52,750 bases of DNA from Porticoccaceae bacterium (lineage in GTDB: Bacteria > Pseudomonadota > Gammaproteobacteria > Pseudomonadales > Porticoccaceae). Shown one piece after another: positions 1 to 8,944 of this stretch; position 1 is the stretch's first letter; each line of letters begins with the position of its first letter. The notes beneath the pieces were generated by a model. The model made no database searches. It saw nothing but the letters and a program-made list of their open reading frames with translations, and had not been told where the DNA came from. The stretch spans positions 140,341 through 193,090 of the forward strand of contig DUBX01000045.1 in the NCBI GenBank assembly GCA_012960115.1, in the 5' to 3' direction. Both the position numbers and the translations under genes were made by a program.

Positions 1-33
1 GAACATTGGCGTCAGGTCTGACGCAAATCGAGG

Positions 34-57
34 AGCCCCATATTGGGGCTTTTCTTT
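34..57 (+). terminator. Intrinsic terminator upstream of rimP (first of two)
   Basis: A 7-bp stem (AGCCCCA at 34-40, TGGGGCT at 44-50) with a 3-nt loop is followed by a T-rich tract (51-57). It fits a Rho-independent terminator ending a transcript that enters from the left of the window. A smaller hairpin (GCGTCAG/CTGACGC, 9-24) lies just before it. Confidence 0.75.
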
Positions 58-67
58 AGCATAAGAT

Positions 68-90
68 AAATGGGCCACGGCCCATTTTTT
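68..90 (+). terminator. Second hairpin with T-run, directly before the rimP ribosome binding site
   Basis: AATGGGC-type bases at 69-75 pair with GCCCATT at 80-86, around a short CACG loop, and TTTTT runs to position 90. The first in-frame ATG of the rimP reading frame (70) lies inside this stem, which argues against its use as a start. The hairpin may act as a leaky terminator or attenuator in the rimP-nusA leader. Confidence 0.55.
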
Positions 91-108
91 GTTTGTCAGG
101 AGGGTGCG

Positions 109-567
109 ATGGCTGTGGCCGATGTTAAGATAAAAGAGTTACTGCAGCCAGTGATTGAGGCCTTGGGATGCCAGCTTTGGGGTGTTGAGTTGCAATCTGG
201 TACTAAGACTAAATTGTTAAGAATTTTCATTGATCGACAAGATGACTTAATCGGCATCGAAGATTGCGAGAAAGTCAGTCGTCAATGTAGCAGTACACTT
301 GATGTTGAAGATGTTATTAATGGTGAATATATTTTAGAGGTATCTTCTCCAGGTATGGACCGTCCGTTATACGAGATCGGACATTACCAAAAGTTTGTTG
401 GTGAAGACATTTCACTTAAATTGCGATTCCCCTACGAGGGCAGGCGCAACTTTAAGGGCCGTTTAACTGCAGTTGATGGCGATGAAATTGTTATGGTGGT
501 GACAGATCATGAATTTCTGTTTCCGATTGAAGCGATAGAAAAGGCTAACGTGGTTCCTCGATTTTGA
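109..567 (+). CDS. rimP: Ribosome maturation factor RimP
   Basis: RimP binds the 30S subunit during late 16S rRNA maturation. The 152-residue protein has the family's two-domain form, an N-terminal alpha/beta domain and a C-terminal SH3-like barrel. The hallmark EVSSPGMDRPL sits at residues 77-87. The start is placed at the ATG at 109 because AGGAGGG (98-104) lies just upstream and the length then matches family members of about 150 residues. An ATG at 70 would sit in a terminator-like hairpin. It is the first gene of the conserved rimP-nusA-infB operon, with 19 bases to nusA. Identification is secure; only the exact start is inferred. Confidence 0.95.
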   Translation: MAVADVKIKELLQPVIEALGCQLWGVELQSGTKTKLLRIFIDRQDDLIGIEDCEKVSRQCSSTLDVEDVINGEYILEVSSPGMDRPLYEIGHYQKFVGEDISLKLRFPYEGRRNFKGRLTAVDGDEIVMVVTDHEFLFPIEAIEKANVVPRF

Positions 568-586
568 GGCATGTGGAGTTTATTAA

Positions 587-2083
587 ATGAGTAAAGAAAT
601 TTTAATGGTTGCAGAGGCCGTATCCAATGAAAAGGGTGTGGACCAAGAGATAATTTTTGAAGCGATTGAGCAGGCATTGGCGACAGCAACAAAAAAACGC
701 TACGAAGAGGGCGCTAATGTTCGCGTAGTGATCGATAGAGAGACAGGCGATTATGATTCTTTCCGTTGGTGGGACGTTGTTGCAGACGATGTTATGGCTG
801 AACTCGGGACTCAGTTTACGACTGAAGAGGCGATCGAAAAAGATCCGACTTTGAAAGTAGGTGACACGTTCGAAGAAAGCGTCGAGAACATTGTGTTTGG
901 ACGCATAGCGGCACAAACTGCTAAACAAGTTATTGTTCAGCGTGTAAAGGACGCTGAACGTGAGTTGGTTGTCAATCGCTTTAAGCATCGTGTTGGTGAG
1001 CTACTTAACGGAACTGTTAAAAAGGTAACACGAGATCATATTGTGGTAGATTTTGGTGAAAATGCCGAAGGTATGCTGCCTCGTGAAGAGCTGGTTGGAC
1101 GAGAAATATTTCGTATTAATGACCGTACTCGAGTTATTTTGCTAGGTATTAGAGAAGAGACTCGTGGTCCACAGCTTTTAGTGTCTCGCGCTACACCTGA
1201 AATGCTAGTTAAATTGTTTGAAATTGAAGTGCCTGAAATTTTAGAAGGAATTATCGAGATCAAGGGCGCGGCTCGAGATCCCGGTCAGCGCGCTAAGATT
1301 GCTGTTAAAAGTAAGGATGCGCGGATTGATCCAGTTGGCGCTTGCGTCGGCATGCGTGGAGCTCGGGTCCAGGCGGTTTCAAATGACTTAGACGATGAGC
1401 GAGTTGATATTATCTTGTGGGATGATAACCCTGCACAGTTAGTCATTAATGCAATGGCACCAGCAGAAGTTGAGTCATTGATTGTTGAAGAAGACACTCA
1501 TTCTATGGATGTTGCGGTGCAAGCCGATAACTTAGCTCAGGCTATTGGGAAGGGCGGTCAAAATGTTCGCCTTGCCTCTGAGTTGACTGGTTGGGCCATT
1601 AACGTAATGACCGTTGAAGACGCGTTAGAGAAGCAAGAGGCTGAATCATCAAACTTTGTTGAAAGCTTAATGAAGGCACTGGATGTTGATGAAGACGTTG
1701 CGGTAGTGCTGGTCGAGGAAGGCTTTACTAGTGTTGAAGAGGTGGCCTATGTACCCCTTGAAGAGATGATTGCTATTGAAGGTTTTGATGAAGATATTGC
1801 CGAAGAACTGCGCGCTAGGGCAAAAGACGCTTTACTGACTAGAGCTCTGACCAGCGAAGAAGAGTTGTCGAACTCTGAACCAGCTGATGATTTGTTGGAA
1901 ATGGAAGGCATGGATAAAGCATTAGCCTATAAATTAGCGGCAAAAAATATTATCACCATGGAAGATCTCGCTGAGCAAGCTGTTGATGAGCTTATGGATG
2001 TTGAAGAAATGGACGAAGAAAAAGCCGCAGCATTAATTATGACTGCACGTGCACCTTGGTTTGCTGAAGAGCAAGGTGAGTAA
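587..2083 (+). CDS. nusA: Transcription termination/antitermination protein NusA
   Basis: NusA binds RNA polymerase and modulates pausing, intrinsic termination and antitermination. The 498-residue protein is the length expected of the gammaproteobacterial form. It has an N-terminal polymerase-binding domain (about 1-130), an S1 domain (about 135-200, GTVKKVTRDHIVVDFG), two KH domains (about 200-345, with GMRGARVQAV and IGKGGQNVRLA) and two acidic C-terminal helix-hairpin repeats (about 360-415 and 435-490). The acidic repeats are the part that in E. coli contacts the polymerase alpha C-terminal domain. GGAG (575-578) precedes the ATG. The gene lies between rimP and infB as in most gammaproteobacteria. 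Confidence 0.98.
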   Translation: MSKEILMVAEAVSNEKGVDQEIIFEAIEQALATATKKRYEEGANVRVVIDRETGDYDSFRWWDVVADDVMAELGTQFTTEEAIEKDPTLKVGDTFEESVENIVFGRIAAQTAKQVIVQRVKDAERELVVNRFKHRVGELLNGTVKKVTRDHIVVDFGENAEGMLPREELVGREIFRINDRTRVILLGIREETRGPQLLVSRATPEMLVKLFEIEVPEILEGIIEIKGAARDPGQRAKIAVKSKDARIDPVGACVGMRGARVQAVSNDLDDERVDIILWDDNPAQLVINAMAPAEVESLIVEEDTHSMDVAVQADNLAQAIGKGGQNVRLASELTGWAINVMTVEDALEKQEAESSNFVESLMKALDVDEDVAVVLVEEGFTSVEEVAYVPLEEMIAIEGFDEDIAEELRARAKDALLTRALTSEEELSNSEPADDLLEMEGMDKALAYKLAAKNIITMEDLAEQAVDELMDVEEMDEEKAAALIMTARAPWFAEEQGE

Positions 2084-2111
2084 TTAATCCGGCGGTAATA
2101 GAGGATAACTG

Positions 2112-4703
2112 ATGGCTGAAGTTACAGTAACTGAATTAGCAAAAACAGTGGGCGCATCTGTCGATCGTTTGCTTAAGCAAATGAAAGAGGCGGGACTTAA
2201 CCATAGTTCTGCAGATGCTAATGTTTCTGATGAAGAAAAGCAGACCTTATTGGTTTACTTAAAAGGGCTTCATGGTGAAGACACAGGTGAGCCTAAGAAG
2301 ATCACTTTGCGCCGTAAAACTGTTAGTACCCTGAGATCTGCAAATCGCAAGACGGTCAACATCGAAGTCCGTAAAAAGCGTACCTATATTAAACGCAGCG
2401 ATGAAGAATTGCAGGCACAGGCAGATATAGAACTCGAAGTCAAAGCGCGAGAAGCTGCTGCTGCTGCACAGGCAGCTGTAGCAGAGCCAACAGTGAAGAA
2501 GGGCTCTGGAACGGATGATATTGAAGAGCAGCGTCTTGCTGCCATTGCTAATCGACGTAAGACTGAAAGCGATGCCCTAGTAGCTGCAGAGCAAGCGGCT
2601 AAAGGAAAGCTTGAAGAGGAGGCCCGCAAAGCTGCAGAAGCTGCGTCAGCTCTTGAAAGTGACGAGGCGAAAAAAGCTGGAAAAACAACTAAGCATGTTA
2701 CTACGCCAGCCTCTGAGCCTGTTCAAGACAAGGCGCGCAGGCATGGTAAGCCGATAGATGACGATGAAGATAAATTAGCTAAAAGAGCGAAAAAACCTCT
2801 TGGTAAGCTTGGTAAAAAGAAAGGTCGTTTGCAGCTAGATGACGGTGGCGACGATAAGAGAAAAGGGAGTCGTCTTAGAACAACAGCCGCGGTGTTAAAA
2901 ATAGATAACAAGCATACCTTTAAAAGGCCCGTTGACAAAAAGATTCTGGACGTTGCAGTTCCAGAGGAATTAACGGTCTCTGATCTTGCGCTGAGAATGT
3001 CGATTAAGGCGAGGTTAGTTATTAAGGAGTTGATGAAATTAGGTGTTATGGCTGATATGGAACAGGTGATTGACCAGGAGACAGCCTTTCTGGTTGTCGA
3101 AGAGCTGGGTCATCGTCCGATTTCTGCCATTGAAGATACTGTCGAAGACGAATTAGCCAAACAATTTAATGTCGTTGAGAGTCAAACTAATGGTGAGCCG
3201 AGAGCGCCTATCGTTACGGTTATGGGCCATGTTGATCATGGTAAAACATCATTACTAGATCGTATTAAAAAAACCCATGTAGCCTCCGGTGAAGCGGGCG
3301 GCATTACGCAGCATATTGGTGCCTACCATGTGAATACACCTAAAGGGATGGTAACTTTCTTAGACACGCCAGGTCACGCAGCCTTTACAGCAATGCGAGC
3401 TCGAGGCGCGCAGGCCACTGATGTGGTAATTTTGGTGGTTGCCGCTGATGATGGTGTTATGCCGCAAACTGAAGAAGCTATCCAACATGCGCGTGCTGCT
3501 GGAGTACCTCTAGTGGTCGCCATTAATAAAATGGATAAAGAAGGCGCTGATTCAGAGAGGGTTACTAGCGAATTGGGAGCCAAAGACGTAATCCCTGAAG
3601 AGTGGGGCGGCGATACTCAGTTTATTAAAGTCTCTGCAGAGACTGGTGACGGCATTGAAGAATTACTTGAAGCGGTCCTCCTGCAAGCGGAGTTACTTGA
3701 GTTAACTGCACCTGTTGACGTACCAGCTCGTGGTGTGATTGTTGAAGCTCGGGTGGACAAAGGTAAAGGTGTTGTCGCAACAGCGCTGGTTCAGCAAGGC
3801 ACTTTGCGTAAGGGTGACTTTATCTTGGCCGGTGAGAGCGTTGGTAAAATTCGAGCGATGACCGATGAAATGAAAAAGCCCATCCGTGATGCTGGCCCGT
3901 CTATACCTGTTGAGATATTAGGTTTGGATGAGACCCCTAACGCGGGTGATGAGTTTTTTGTCGTTGAAGATGAGCGCAAAGCAAAAGAAATTGCCGATTT
4001 GCGGGTGACTAAGTCTCGCCATGACCGTATGTCTAGGCAGCAGGCCGCTAAACTAGAAAATATGTTTACGGATATGGGCGCTGATCAAGTAAGTAAGTTA
4101 AATCTAATTGTAAAAACTGATGTTCGTGGATCTTTGGAAGCGATTAATAGTGCACTGAACGATTTTGCCACAGATGAAGTTGCTGTTGATATCGTCGCGT
4201 CGGGTGTAGGTGGTATCACCGAATCGGATATTAATCTCGCGATTACAACGGGGGCCATCGTTTTAGGTTTCAACGTAAGAGCTGGCGGCGCTGCCAGAGG
4301 ACTGGCAGAAAAAGAAGAAGTGGAAGTGCGCTATTACAGTATTATTTATAACCTTCTAGACGAGGTGAAGTTAGCCCTTTCAGGCATGTTAGCACCAGAG
4401 ACTCGTGAAGAGATTGTTGGTATAGCTGAGGTTCGCGATGTTTTCCGCTCACCTAAGTTTGGCGCTATTGCTGGTTGCATGGTTATTGAAGGTACAGTGT
4501 TCCGAAGCAAACCAATACGTGTTCTACGCGATGACGTGGTCATCTATCAAGGTGAGTTGGAATCCTTGCGTCGATTTAAAGATGAAGCTACTGAAGTCCG
4601 TAACGGCATGGAGTGTGGGGTTGGAGTCAAGGACTACAATGATGTTAAGGCTGGCGATCTCATTGAGGTATACGACGTTACTCAAGTGAAGCGCTCTCTT
4701 TAA
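2112..4703 (+). CDS. infB: Translation initiation factor IF-2
   Basis: IF-2 is the GTPase that places initiator fMet-tRNA on the 30S subunit and promotes subunit joining. The 863-residue protein starts with the small IF2-N helical domain ([20 protein letters not shown]). A long charged Ala/Lys/Glu linker follows to about residue 270, then a second IF2-N-like module, then the G domain. GTPase motifs are clear: G1 GHVDHGKT at 372-379, DTPGH, and NKMD. Domains II, III and the fMet-tRNA-binding C2 domain follow. GAGGA (2101-2105) precedes the ATG. The linker may contain internal starts, as in E. coli, but I could not show one. Confidence 0.98.
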   Translation: MAEVTVTELAKTVGASVDRLLKQMKEAGLNHSSADANVSDEEKQTLLVYLKGLHGEDTGEPKKITLRRKTVSTLRSANRKTVNIEVRKKRTYIKRSDEELQAQADIELEVKAREAAAAAQAAVAEPTVKKGSGTDDIEEQRLAAIANRRKTESDALVAAEQAAKGKLEEEARKAAEAASALESDEAKKAGKTTKHVTTPASEPVQDKARRHGKPIDDDEDKLAKRAKKPLGKLGKKKGRLQLDDGGDDKRKGSRLRTTAAVLKIDNKHTFKRPVDKKILDVAVPEELTVSDLALRMSIKARLVIKELMKLGVMADMEQVIDQETAFLVVEELGHRPISAIEDTVEDELAKQFNVVESQTNGEPRAPIVTVMGHVDHGKTSLLDRIKKTHVASGEAGGITQHIGAYHVNTPKGMVTFLDTPGHAAFTAMRARGAQATDVVILVVAADDGVMPQTEEAIQHARAAGVPLVVAINKMDKEGADSERVTSELGAKDVIPEEWGGDTQFIKVSAETGDGIEELLEAVLLQAELLELTAPVDVPARGVIVEARVDKGKGVVATALVQQGTLRKGDFILAGESVGKIRAMTDEMKKPIRDAGPSIPVEILGLDETPNAGDEFFVVEDERKAKEIADLRVTKSRHDRMSRQQAAKLENMFTDMGADQVSKLNLIVKTDVRGSLEAINSALNDFATDEVAVDIVASGVGGITESDINLAITTGAIVLGFNVRAGGAARGLAEKEEVEVRYYSIIYNLLDEVKLALSGMLAPETREEIVGIAEVRDVFRSPKFGAIAGCMVIEGTVFRSKPIRVLRDDVVIYQGELESLRRFKDEATEVRNGMECGVGVKDYNDVKAGDLIEVYDVTQVKRSL

Positions 4704-4750
4704 GTGAAGCTTTGCAAACGACATTCAATCAGGTGTAATTAAAGACTGCT

Positions 4751-5131
4751 ATGCCAAGAGAATTTACCCGAGCAGAACGTGTTTCAGACGCCGTCCAACA
4801 AGAGTTGGCGGTACTGATTCGCGATGAAGTTCGTGATCCACGAGTGGGCATGGTCAGCGTCACTGATGTTGATGTTAGTCGAGATTTAGCGTATGCCAAG
4901 ATTCACGTCACCTTTGTAGGCGATCATTCCCAAAAAGAAATAGACGAGGCCATGGCGGCATTGAATGGTGCGTCAGGTTATCTGCGCAAATTGCTTGCTG
5001 GCAGTATAAAGTTGCGCATTACGCCCAAGCTCACTTTTTTGTTCGACGAAAGTGGTCGCCGCGGGCAGCATCTATCTGCATTGATTGATTATGCTATATC
5101 AACGCAACCTGATGCAGAGCAAGAGGGTTAG
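4751..5131 (+). CDS. rbfA: 30S ribosome-binding factor RbfA
   Basis: RbfA is a small KH-fold protein that binds pre-30S particles and aids 16S rRNA 5'-end maturation, notably in the cold. The 126-residue sequence has the family start (REFTRAERVSDAVQQELA) and the central IRDEVRDPRVGMVSVTDVDVS segment. The C-terminal RLTPxLxF-type motif appears here as LRITPKLTFLFD. The upstream Shine-Dalgarno is weak, so coupling to infB, 47 bases upstream, is possible. Its place between infB and truB is the standard one. Confidence 0.97.
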   Translation: MPREFTRAERVSDAVQQELAVLIRDEVRDPRVGMVSVTDVDVSRDLAYAKIHVTFVGDHSQKEIDEAMAALNGASGYLRKLLAGSIKLRITPKLTFLFDESGRRGQHLSALIDYAISTQPDAEQEG

Positions 5132-5136
5132 TAAGC

Positions 5137-6081
5137 TTGTCTCGCCGGCGTAATCGTGGTCGTTCGATTAATGGTATATTTTTACTGAATAAACCTCTGG
5201 GATTGTCCTCAAACCAAGCTCTGCAAAGAGTAAAAAATTTATTTGACGCGAATAAGGCTGGGCATACTGGCAGTCTTGATCCTTTGGCGACGGGCGTTCT
5301 ACCTATTTGCTTGGGAGAGGCGACGAAGTTTAGTCAGTTTCTGTTAGATTCAGATAAGCACTACCTCAGCACTTTCACCTTGGGCGTCAGCACCGAAACA
5401 GGTGACTCTGATGGTGCGATTCGCGGAGAGCAGGATGCCTCGTTGATCACTCTTAAGAAAATCGAAAAAGGGGTTGAGGCGTTTAGGGGAGACATTAAGC
5501 AAATACCTTCCATGTATTCAGCGTTAAAGCATAATGGGCAACCGCTTTATAAACTTGCCCGGCAGGGTATCGTGGTGGAGCGAGAAGCTAGGGCAATAAA
5601 CGTTTTCAGCTATAAAATACTCGCTTTTCGGCCAGGGAAAATGGCACAAGTTGATGTAGAAGTGCATGTTAGCAAGGGAACCTATGTTCGAAGTTTGGCG
5701 GAAGATCTGGGAGAGCTGTTGGGCTGCGGGGCTCACGTTAGCGCGCTACACCGACATATTGCTGGACCTTTTGCCGATGATCAGACGGTAACTCTTGATG
5801 AGTTGGAAATGCTAAGGAAGAACATAGAGCCTTGTGGGCTAGATCACCTACTAAAGCCGATGGAAATTGCTGTTGCAGATAGAATGGCGGTTGAATTATC
5901 ACCAGTTGTGGCCAGCTATTTTCAGTTAGGACAGGCAGTAATGTCGCCACAGGCCTTTCGTAATGGCCAAGAAGGGGATATAGTGCGCGTCTTTCGCGAA
6001 GGCGGGGACTTTTTGGGTGTTGGTGAAGTGACGGATGATGGGAAGGTAGCGCCAAAACGTTTGGTGGTTGAGGGAGCTTAG
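5137..6081 (+). CDS. truB: tRNA pseudouridine(55) synthase TruB
   Basis: TruB converts U55 of the T-loop of most tRNAs to pseudouridine and also acts as a tRNA chaperone. The 314-residue protein has the conserved NKPLGLSSNQAL motif and the catalytic block GHTGSLDPLATG, with the catalytic Asp at residue 48. The KGTYVRSLAEDLGE segment and a C-terminal PUA-like domain follow. The start is TTG at 5137, with GAGGG at 5123-5127 inside the end of rbfA. No ATG or GTG gives a better family fit. It is 5 bases behind rbfA, so the two are probably co-translated. Confidence 0.96.
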   Translation: MSRRRNRGRSINGIFLLNKPLGLSSNQALQRVKNLFDANKAGHTGSLDPLATGVLPICLGEATKFSQFLLDSDKHYLSTFTLGVSTETGDSDGAIRGEQDASLITLKKIEKGVEAFRGDIKQIPSMYSALKHNGQPLYKLARQGIVVEREARAINVFSYKILAFRPGKMAQVDVEVHVSKGTYVRSLAEDLGELLGCGAHVSALHRHIAGPFADDQTVTLDELEMLRKNIEPCGLDHLLKPMEIAVADRMAVELSPVVASYFQLGQAVMSPQAFRNGQEGDIVRVFREGGDFLGVGEVTDDGKVAPKRLVVEGA

Positions 6082-6154
6082 AGCTCTGCGGCAATACTCT
6101 TAAAGTTAGTAATGGAAGAATTTAGGTAGTAGTTGAACTATTACCTTATTAAGG

Positions 6155-6172
6155 CTGACGCAGTAGCGTCAG
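6155..6172 (+). promoter_or_regulatory. Hairpin in the rpsO leader
   Basis: CTGACGC (6155-6161) and GCGTCAG (6166-6172) form a 7-bp stem with a 4-nt AGTA loop, 77 bases before the rpsO start. No T-run follows, so this is not a terminator. E. coli S15 represses its own translation through structure near its start codon. Whether this hairpin has that role is unknown. Confidence 0.4.
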
Positions 6173-6248
6173 ATATCAAGTTAGGTTGTCTGTAAATATG
6201 CGCGGGCAAGCCTGAATTTTTTTAATTCGCATATTGGAGAAAATCATC

Positions 6249-6518
6249 ATGGCACTAAGTGCAGAAGAAAAAGCAGCAATCGTAGCGGAACATGCTACCT
6301 GTGAAAATGATACAGGTTCACCTGAAGTTCAGGTTGCATTGCTAACCGTAAATATCAATAAGCTACAGGGCCATTTTGGCGATCATAAGAAAGATCACCA
6401 TTCACGGCGTGGTTTAATTCGTATGGTTAATCAGCGTCGTAAATTACTCGATTATTTGAAGAGTAAAAATATCGAGCGCTATAGTCAGCTAATTAAGAAG
6501 CTAGGTTTACGACGATAA
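6249..6518 (+). CDS. rpsO: 30S ribosomal protein S15
   Basis: S15 is a primary 16S rRNA-binding protein that organises the central domain of the 30S subunit and the intersubunit bridge B4. The 89-residue product matches the invariant family length. It contains the conserved [23 protein letters not shown] and [12 protein letters not shown] segments. The start at 6249 (MALSAEEK) is preceded by GGAGA (6236-6240). An upstream in-frame start at 6234 would add MEKII and destroy this spacing. The gene sits before pnp, as in E. coli and Pseudomonas. Confidence 0.98.
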   Translation: MALSAEEKAAIVAEHATCENDTGSPEVQVALLTVNINKLQGHFGDHKKDHHSRRGLIRMVNQRRKLLDYLKSKNIERYSQLIKKLGLRR

Positions 6519-6527
6519 GTGTTCATG

Positions 6528-6557
6528 GTGCGGCTCCTTCAATCGTCGGGGCCGCAC
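6528..6557 (+). promoter_or_regulatory. Stem-loop after rpsO, possible attenuator
   Basis: A 10-bp stem (6528-6537 with 6548-6557, one G-U pair) closes a 10-nt loop just after the rpsO stop. Only a weak T-rich tail follows, so termination is probably partial. In E. coli a leaky terminator lies at the same place and separates rpsO messages from rpsO-pnp read-through messages. Confidence 0.55.
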
Positions 6558-6606
6558 TGTTAATGAGCGCATAATTTAATCGTCTGAACAGGATGTCTGT
6601 GTCTAT

Positions 6607-6663
6607 GCTGATCGAGTTACTTATGACTGCCATTTTCTGGTCGTTATAAGTAACCCGAGCAGC
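6607..6663 (+). promoter_or_regulatory. Long stem in the pnp leader, likely RNase III processing site
   Basis: GTTACTTAT (6616-6624) pairs perfectly with ATAAGTAAC (6646-6654). The stem extends inward by GAC/GTC across a 3-nt bulge and outward by TCG/CGA and GCTG/CAGC. No T-run follows. The E. coli pnp leader has a similar double-stranded stem that RNase III cuts, after which PNPase represses its own translation. The structure is seen here; the same control is inferred. Confidence 0.6.
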
Positions 6664-6717
6664 GCACTATCAGAACCTCAGTAAGGCGCCATAAGGTAAA
6701 TAAACAAAGGTAAAATT

Positions 6718-8865
6718 ATGAATCCTTTAATTAAGAAGTTTCAATACGGTAACCATACCGTTACTTTAGAGACTGGCCGCATTGCCCGACAGGCAACTGG
6801 TGCAGTGTTATGTTCAATCGATAGTACCTCAGTACTTTGTACTGTTGTTGGTGCAAGAGAAGCTAAAGCGGGTATGGATTTTTTCCCTCTTGGCGTTCAT
6901 TACGTTGAAAAGGCTTACGCTGCAGGAAAAATTCCTGGTGGTTTCTTTAAGCGCGAAGGCCGTCCAAATGAGAAAGAGACGTTGACCTCACGTCTTATTG
7001 ATCGGCCTATACGCCCTCTTTTCCCTAACGGCTTTAAGAATGAAGTACAGGTTGTCTGTACTGTAATGTCTGCTGAGAAAAACATTGATCCAGATATTGC
7101 GGCAATGATTGGCACCTCAGCTGCACTTTCTATTTCTGGCATTCCTTTTAATGGCCCAATCGGTGGTGCTCGAGTAGGATATACCGAAGAGCAAGGTTAT
7201 CTGCTCAATCCAACCTATAGCGAACTCGCTGATTCTTCATTGGATATGATTGTAGCTGGCACTAAAGATGCAGTTTTAATGGTTGAGTCTGAAGCTAGCG
7301 AGCTATCTGAAGATACAATGTTGGGCGGTGTATTGTTTGCTCATCAAGAGATGCAGACAGTAATCAGTGTCATTGAAGAGTTGGTTGCTGAAGCCGGCAA
7401 GCCACGTTGGGATTGGCAAGTAGAAGAAGAGAATGTGGACCTCAAGGCCGCATTGACTGCTACTGTAGGCGCTGAATTGGACGCTGCCTATCAGGTGGTT
7501 GATAAGCAGGCTCGCGTGGTTAGCGTGAATGCTCTTCGCGATCGTGCGACAGCTGAATTAGCTTCAGATGAAGGCCATTCAGCTGAAGATTTAAAAGATG
7601 CGTTTAAAAAGCTCGAGAAAAATATTGTTCGTGGCCGAATCATTCGTGGTGAGCCACGTATTGATGGACGTGATACTAAAACGGTTCGTGGGATTAACGT
7701 TGAGGTTGGTATCCTTGACCGAGTTCATGGTTCGTCACTGTTTACACGTGGCGAGACTCAGGCGATTGTTGCTGCGACACTTGGTTCTACTCGTGATTCT
7801 CAGATGATTGATGCTCTTGAGGGTCGTCGCGATGATCCTTTCATGTTGCACTATAACTTCCCTCCTTATTCAGTAGGTGAGTGTGGACGTATCGGTTTTA
7901 CTAGTCGCCGTGAAGTAGGTCATGGTCGTTTGGCTCGTCGTGGTATTAATGCGGTATTGCCCAACCCTGAAGAGTTTCCTTACGCCATTCGTGTAGTGTC
8001 AGAAATTACTGAGTCTAACGGCTCTAGTTCTATGGCTTCTGTGTGTGGTTCAAGTTTGGCATTAATGGATGCTGGTGTACCTTTAAAAGCACCTGTTGCT
8101 GGTATTGCTATGGGTCTAGTTAAAGAAGACGCAGGGTTCGCCGTTCTGACTGATATTTTGGGTGATGAAGATCATCTTGGTGATATGGACTTTAAAGTTG
8201 CCGGAACCGCTGCCGGCATAACTGCATTGCAGATGGATATCAAAATTGAAGGTATCACTGAAGAGATCATGGAAATTGCTCTTGATCAGGCTAAGGACGC
8301 TCGCCTTTATATTCTTGGAGAGATGAACAAAGTACTTAGTTCTGGTCGTGATGAGGTTGCAGAAACTGCGCCACGTATGGGTATGCTGCAGATTGATTCA
8401 GATAAGATCCGTGATGTTATTGGTAAGGGTGGCGCGACTATTCGTGGCCTATGTGAAGACCACAATTCCACCATCGATATTAATGACGATGGCGCAGTAA
8501 AGATATACTCCGAAGATACTGACAGCCTCAATGCTGCAATGGATGCGATTAAAGCCATTGTTGCAGATCCTGAGCCAGGCACTATCTATGACGGTAAAGT
8601 TGTTCGGATCGTAGACTTCGGTGCCTTTGTTAACTTTATGCCGGGTACTGATGGTTTGGTCCATATTTCTCAGATCGCTCAGGAACGTGTTGCTAAGGTG
8701 ACTGATTATCTGACTGAAGGCCAAGATGTTCGGGTTAAGGTTACAGAAATCGATAATCGTGGTCGCGTCAAGCTGTCCATCAAGGAAGCGCAGATTGAAG
8801 AGGGCACAGTGCCTGAAGCAGCACCAGCTGAAACTGCAGAGGCAGAGCAAAAGTCGGACGCATAG
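6718..8865 (+). CDS. pnp: Polyribonucleotide nucleotidyltransferase (PNPase)
   Basis: PNPase is the phosphate-dependent 3'-5' exoribonuclease of the RNA degradosome. The 715-residue sequence shows the full order: RNase PH-like domain 1 (about 12-145), an alpha-helical domain, the catalytic RNase PH-like domain 2 ([20 protein letters not shown] and [11 protein letters not shown]), a KH domain with GKGG at 569-572, and an S1 domain (about 620-690, [12 protein letters not shown]). A short acidic, Ala-rich tail ends the protein. The ATG has an AAAGG-type site upstream. The leader stem at 6607-6663 suggests autoregulation. Confidence 0.98.
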   Translation: MNPLIKKFQYGNHTVTLETGRIARQATGAVLCSIDSTSVLCTVVGAREAKAGMDFFPLGVHYVEKAYAAGKIPGGFFKREGRPNEKETLTSRLIDRPIRPLFPNGFKNEVQVVCTVMSAEKNIDPDIAAMIGTSAALSISGIPFNGPIGGARVGYTEEQGYLLNPTYSELADSSLDMIVAGTKDAVLMVESEASELSEDTMLGGVLFAHQEMQTVISVIEELVAEAGKPRWDWQVEEENVDLKAALTATVGAELDAAYQVVDKQARVVSVNALRDRATAELASDEGHSAEDLKDAFKKLEKNIVRGRIIRGEPRIDGRDTKTVRGINVEVGILDRVHGSSLFTRGETQAIVAATLGSTRDSQMIDALEGRRDDPFMLHYNFPPYSVGECGRIGFTSRREVGHGRLARRGINAVLPNPEEFPYAIRVVSEITESNGSSSMASVCGSSLALMDAGVPLKAPVAGIAMGLVKEDAGFAVLTDILGDEDHLGDMDFKVAGTAAGITALQMDIKIEGITEEIMEIALDQAKDARLYILGEMNKVLSSGRDEVAETAPRMGMLQIDSDKIRDVIGKGGATIRGLCEDHNSTIDINDDGAVKIYSEDTDSLNAAMDAIKAIVADPEPGTIYDGKVVRIVDFGAFVNFMPGTDGLVHISQIAQERVAKVTDYLTEGQDVRVKVTEIDNRGRVKLSIKEAQIEEGTVPEAAPAETAEAEQKSDA

Positions 8866-8880
8866 GTTTTTGTTATTAAA

Positions 8881-8910
8881 AAAACCCCAGTGTTTAGCTG
8901 GGTTTTTTTT
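8881..8910. terminator. Bidirectional terminator between pnp and recN
   Basis: CCCAG (8886-8890) pairs with CTGGG (8898-8902). A-runs to the left and T8 to the right extend the stem and give a T-tract on either strand. It lies between the convergent pnp and recN stops and can serve both. Confidence 0.8.
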
Positions 8911-8944
8911 GCTTAAAATTTACCATTTCGACAATTTTATAGAG

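Noticed and set aside
9-24. GCGTCAG/CTGACGC inverted repeat, with the same 7-mers recurring in the rpsO leader (6155-6172)
   Set aside because: Only two copies with arms in opposite order; too short to claim an interspersed repeat family.
602-988. Reverse-strand frame of 128 codons inside nusA
   Set aside because: It lies wholly opposite a conserved gene and has low-complexity, unrecognised product; a shadow of nusA codon use.
8449-8850. Reverse-strand cysteine-rich frame inside pnp
   Set aside because: Lies opposite the KH and S1 domains; composition explained by the complement of acidic codons.
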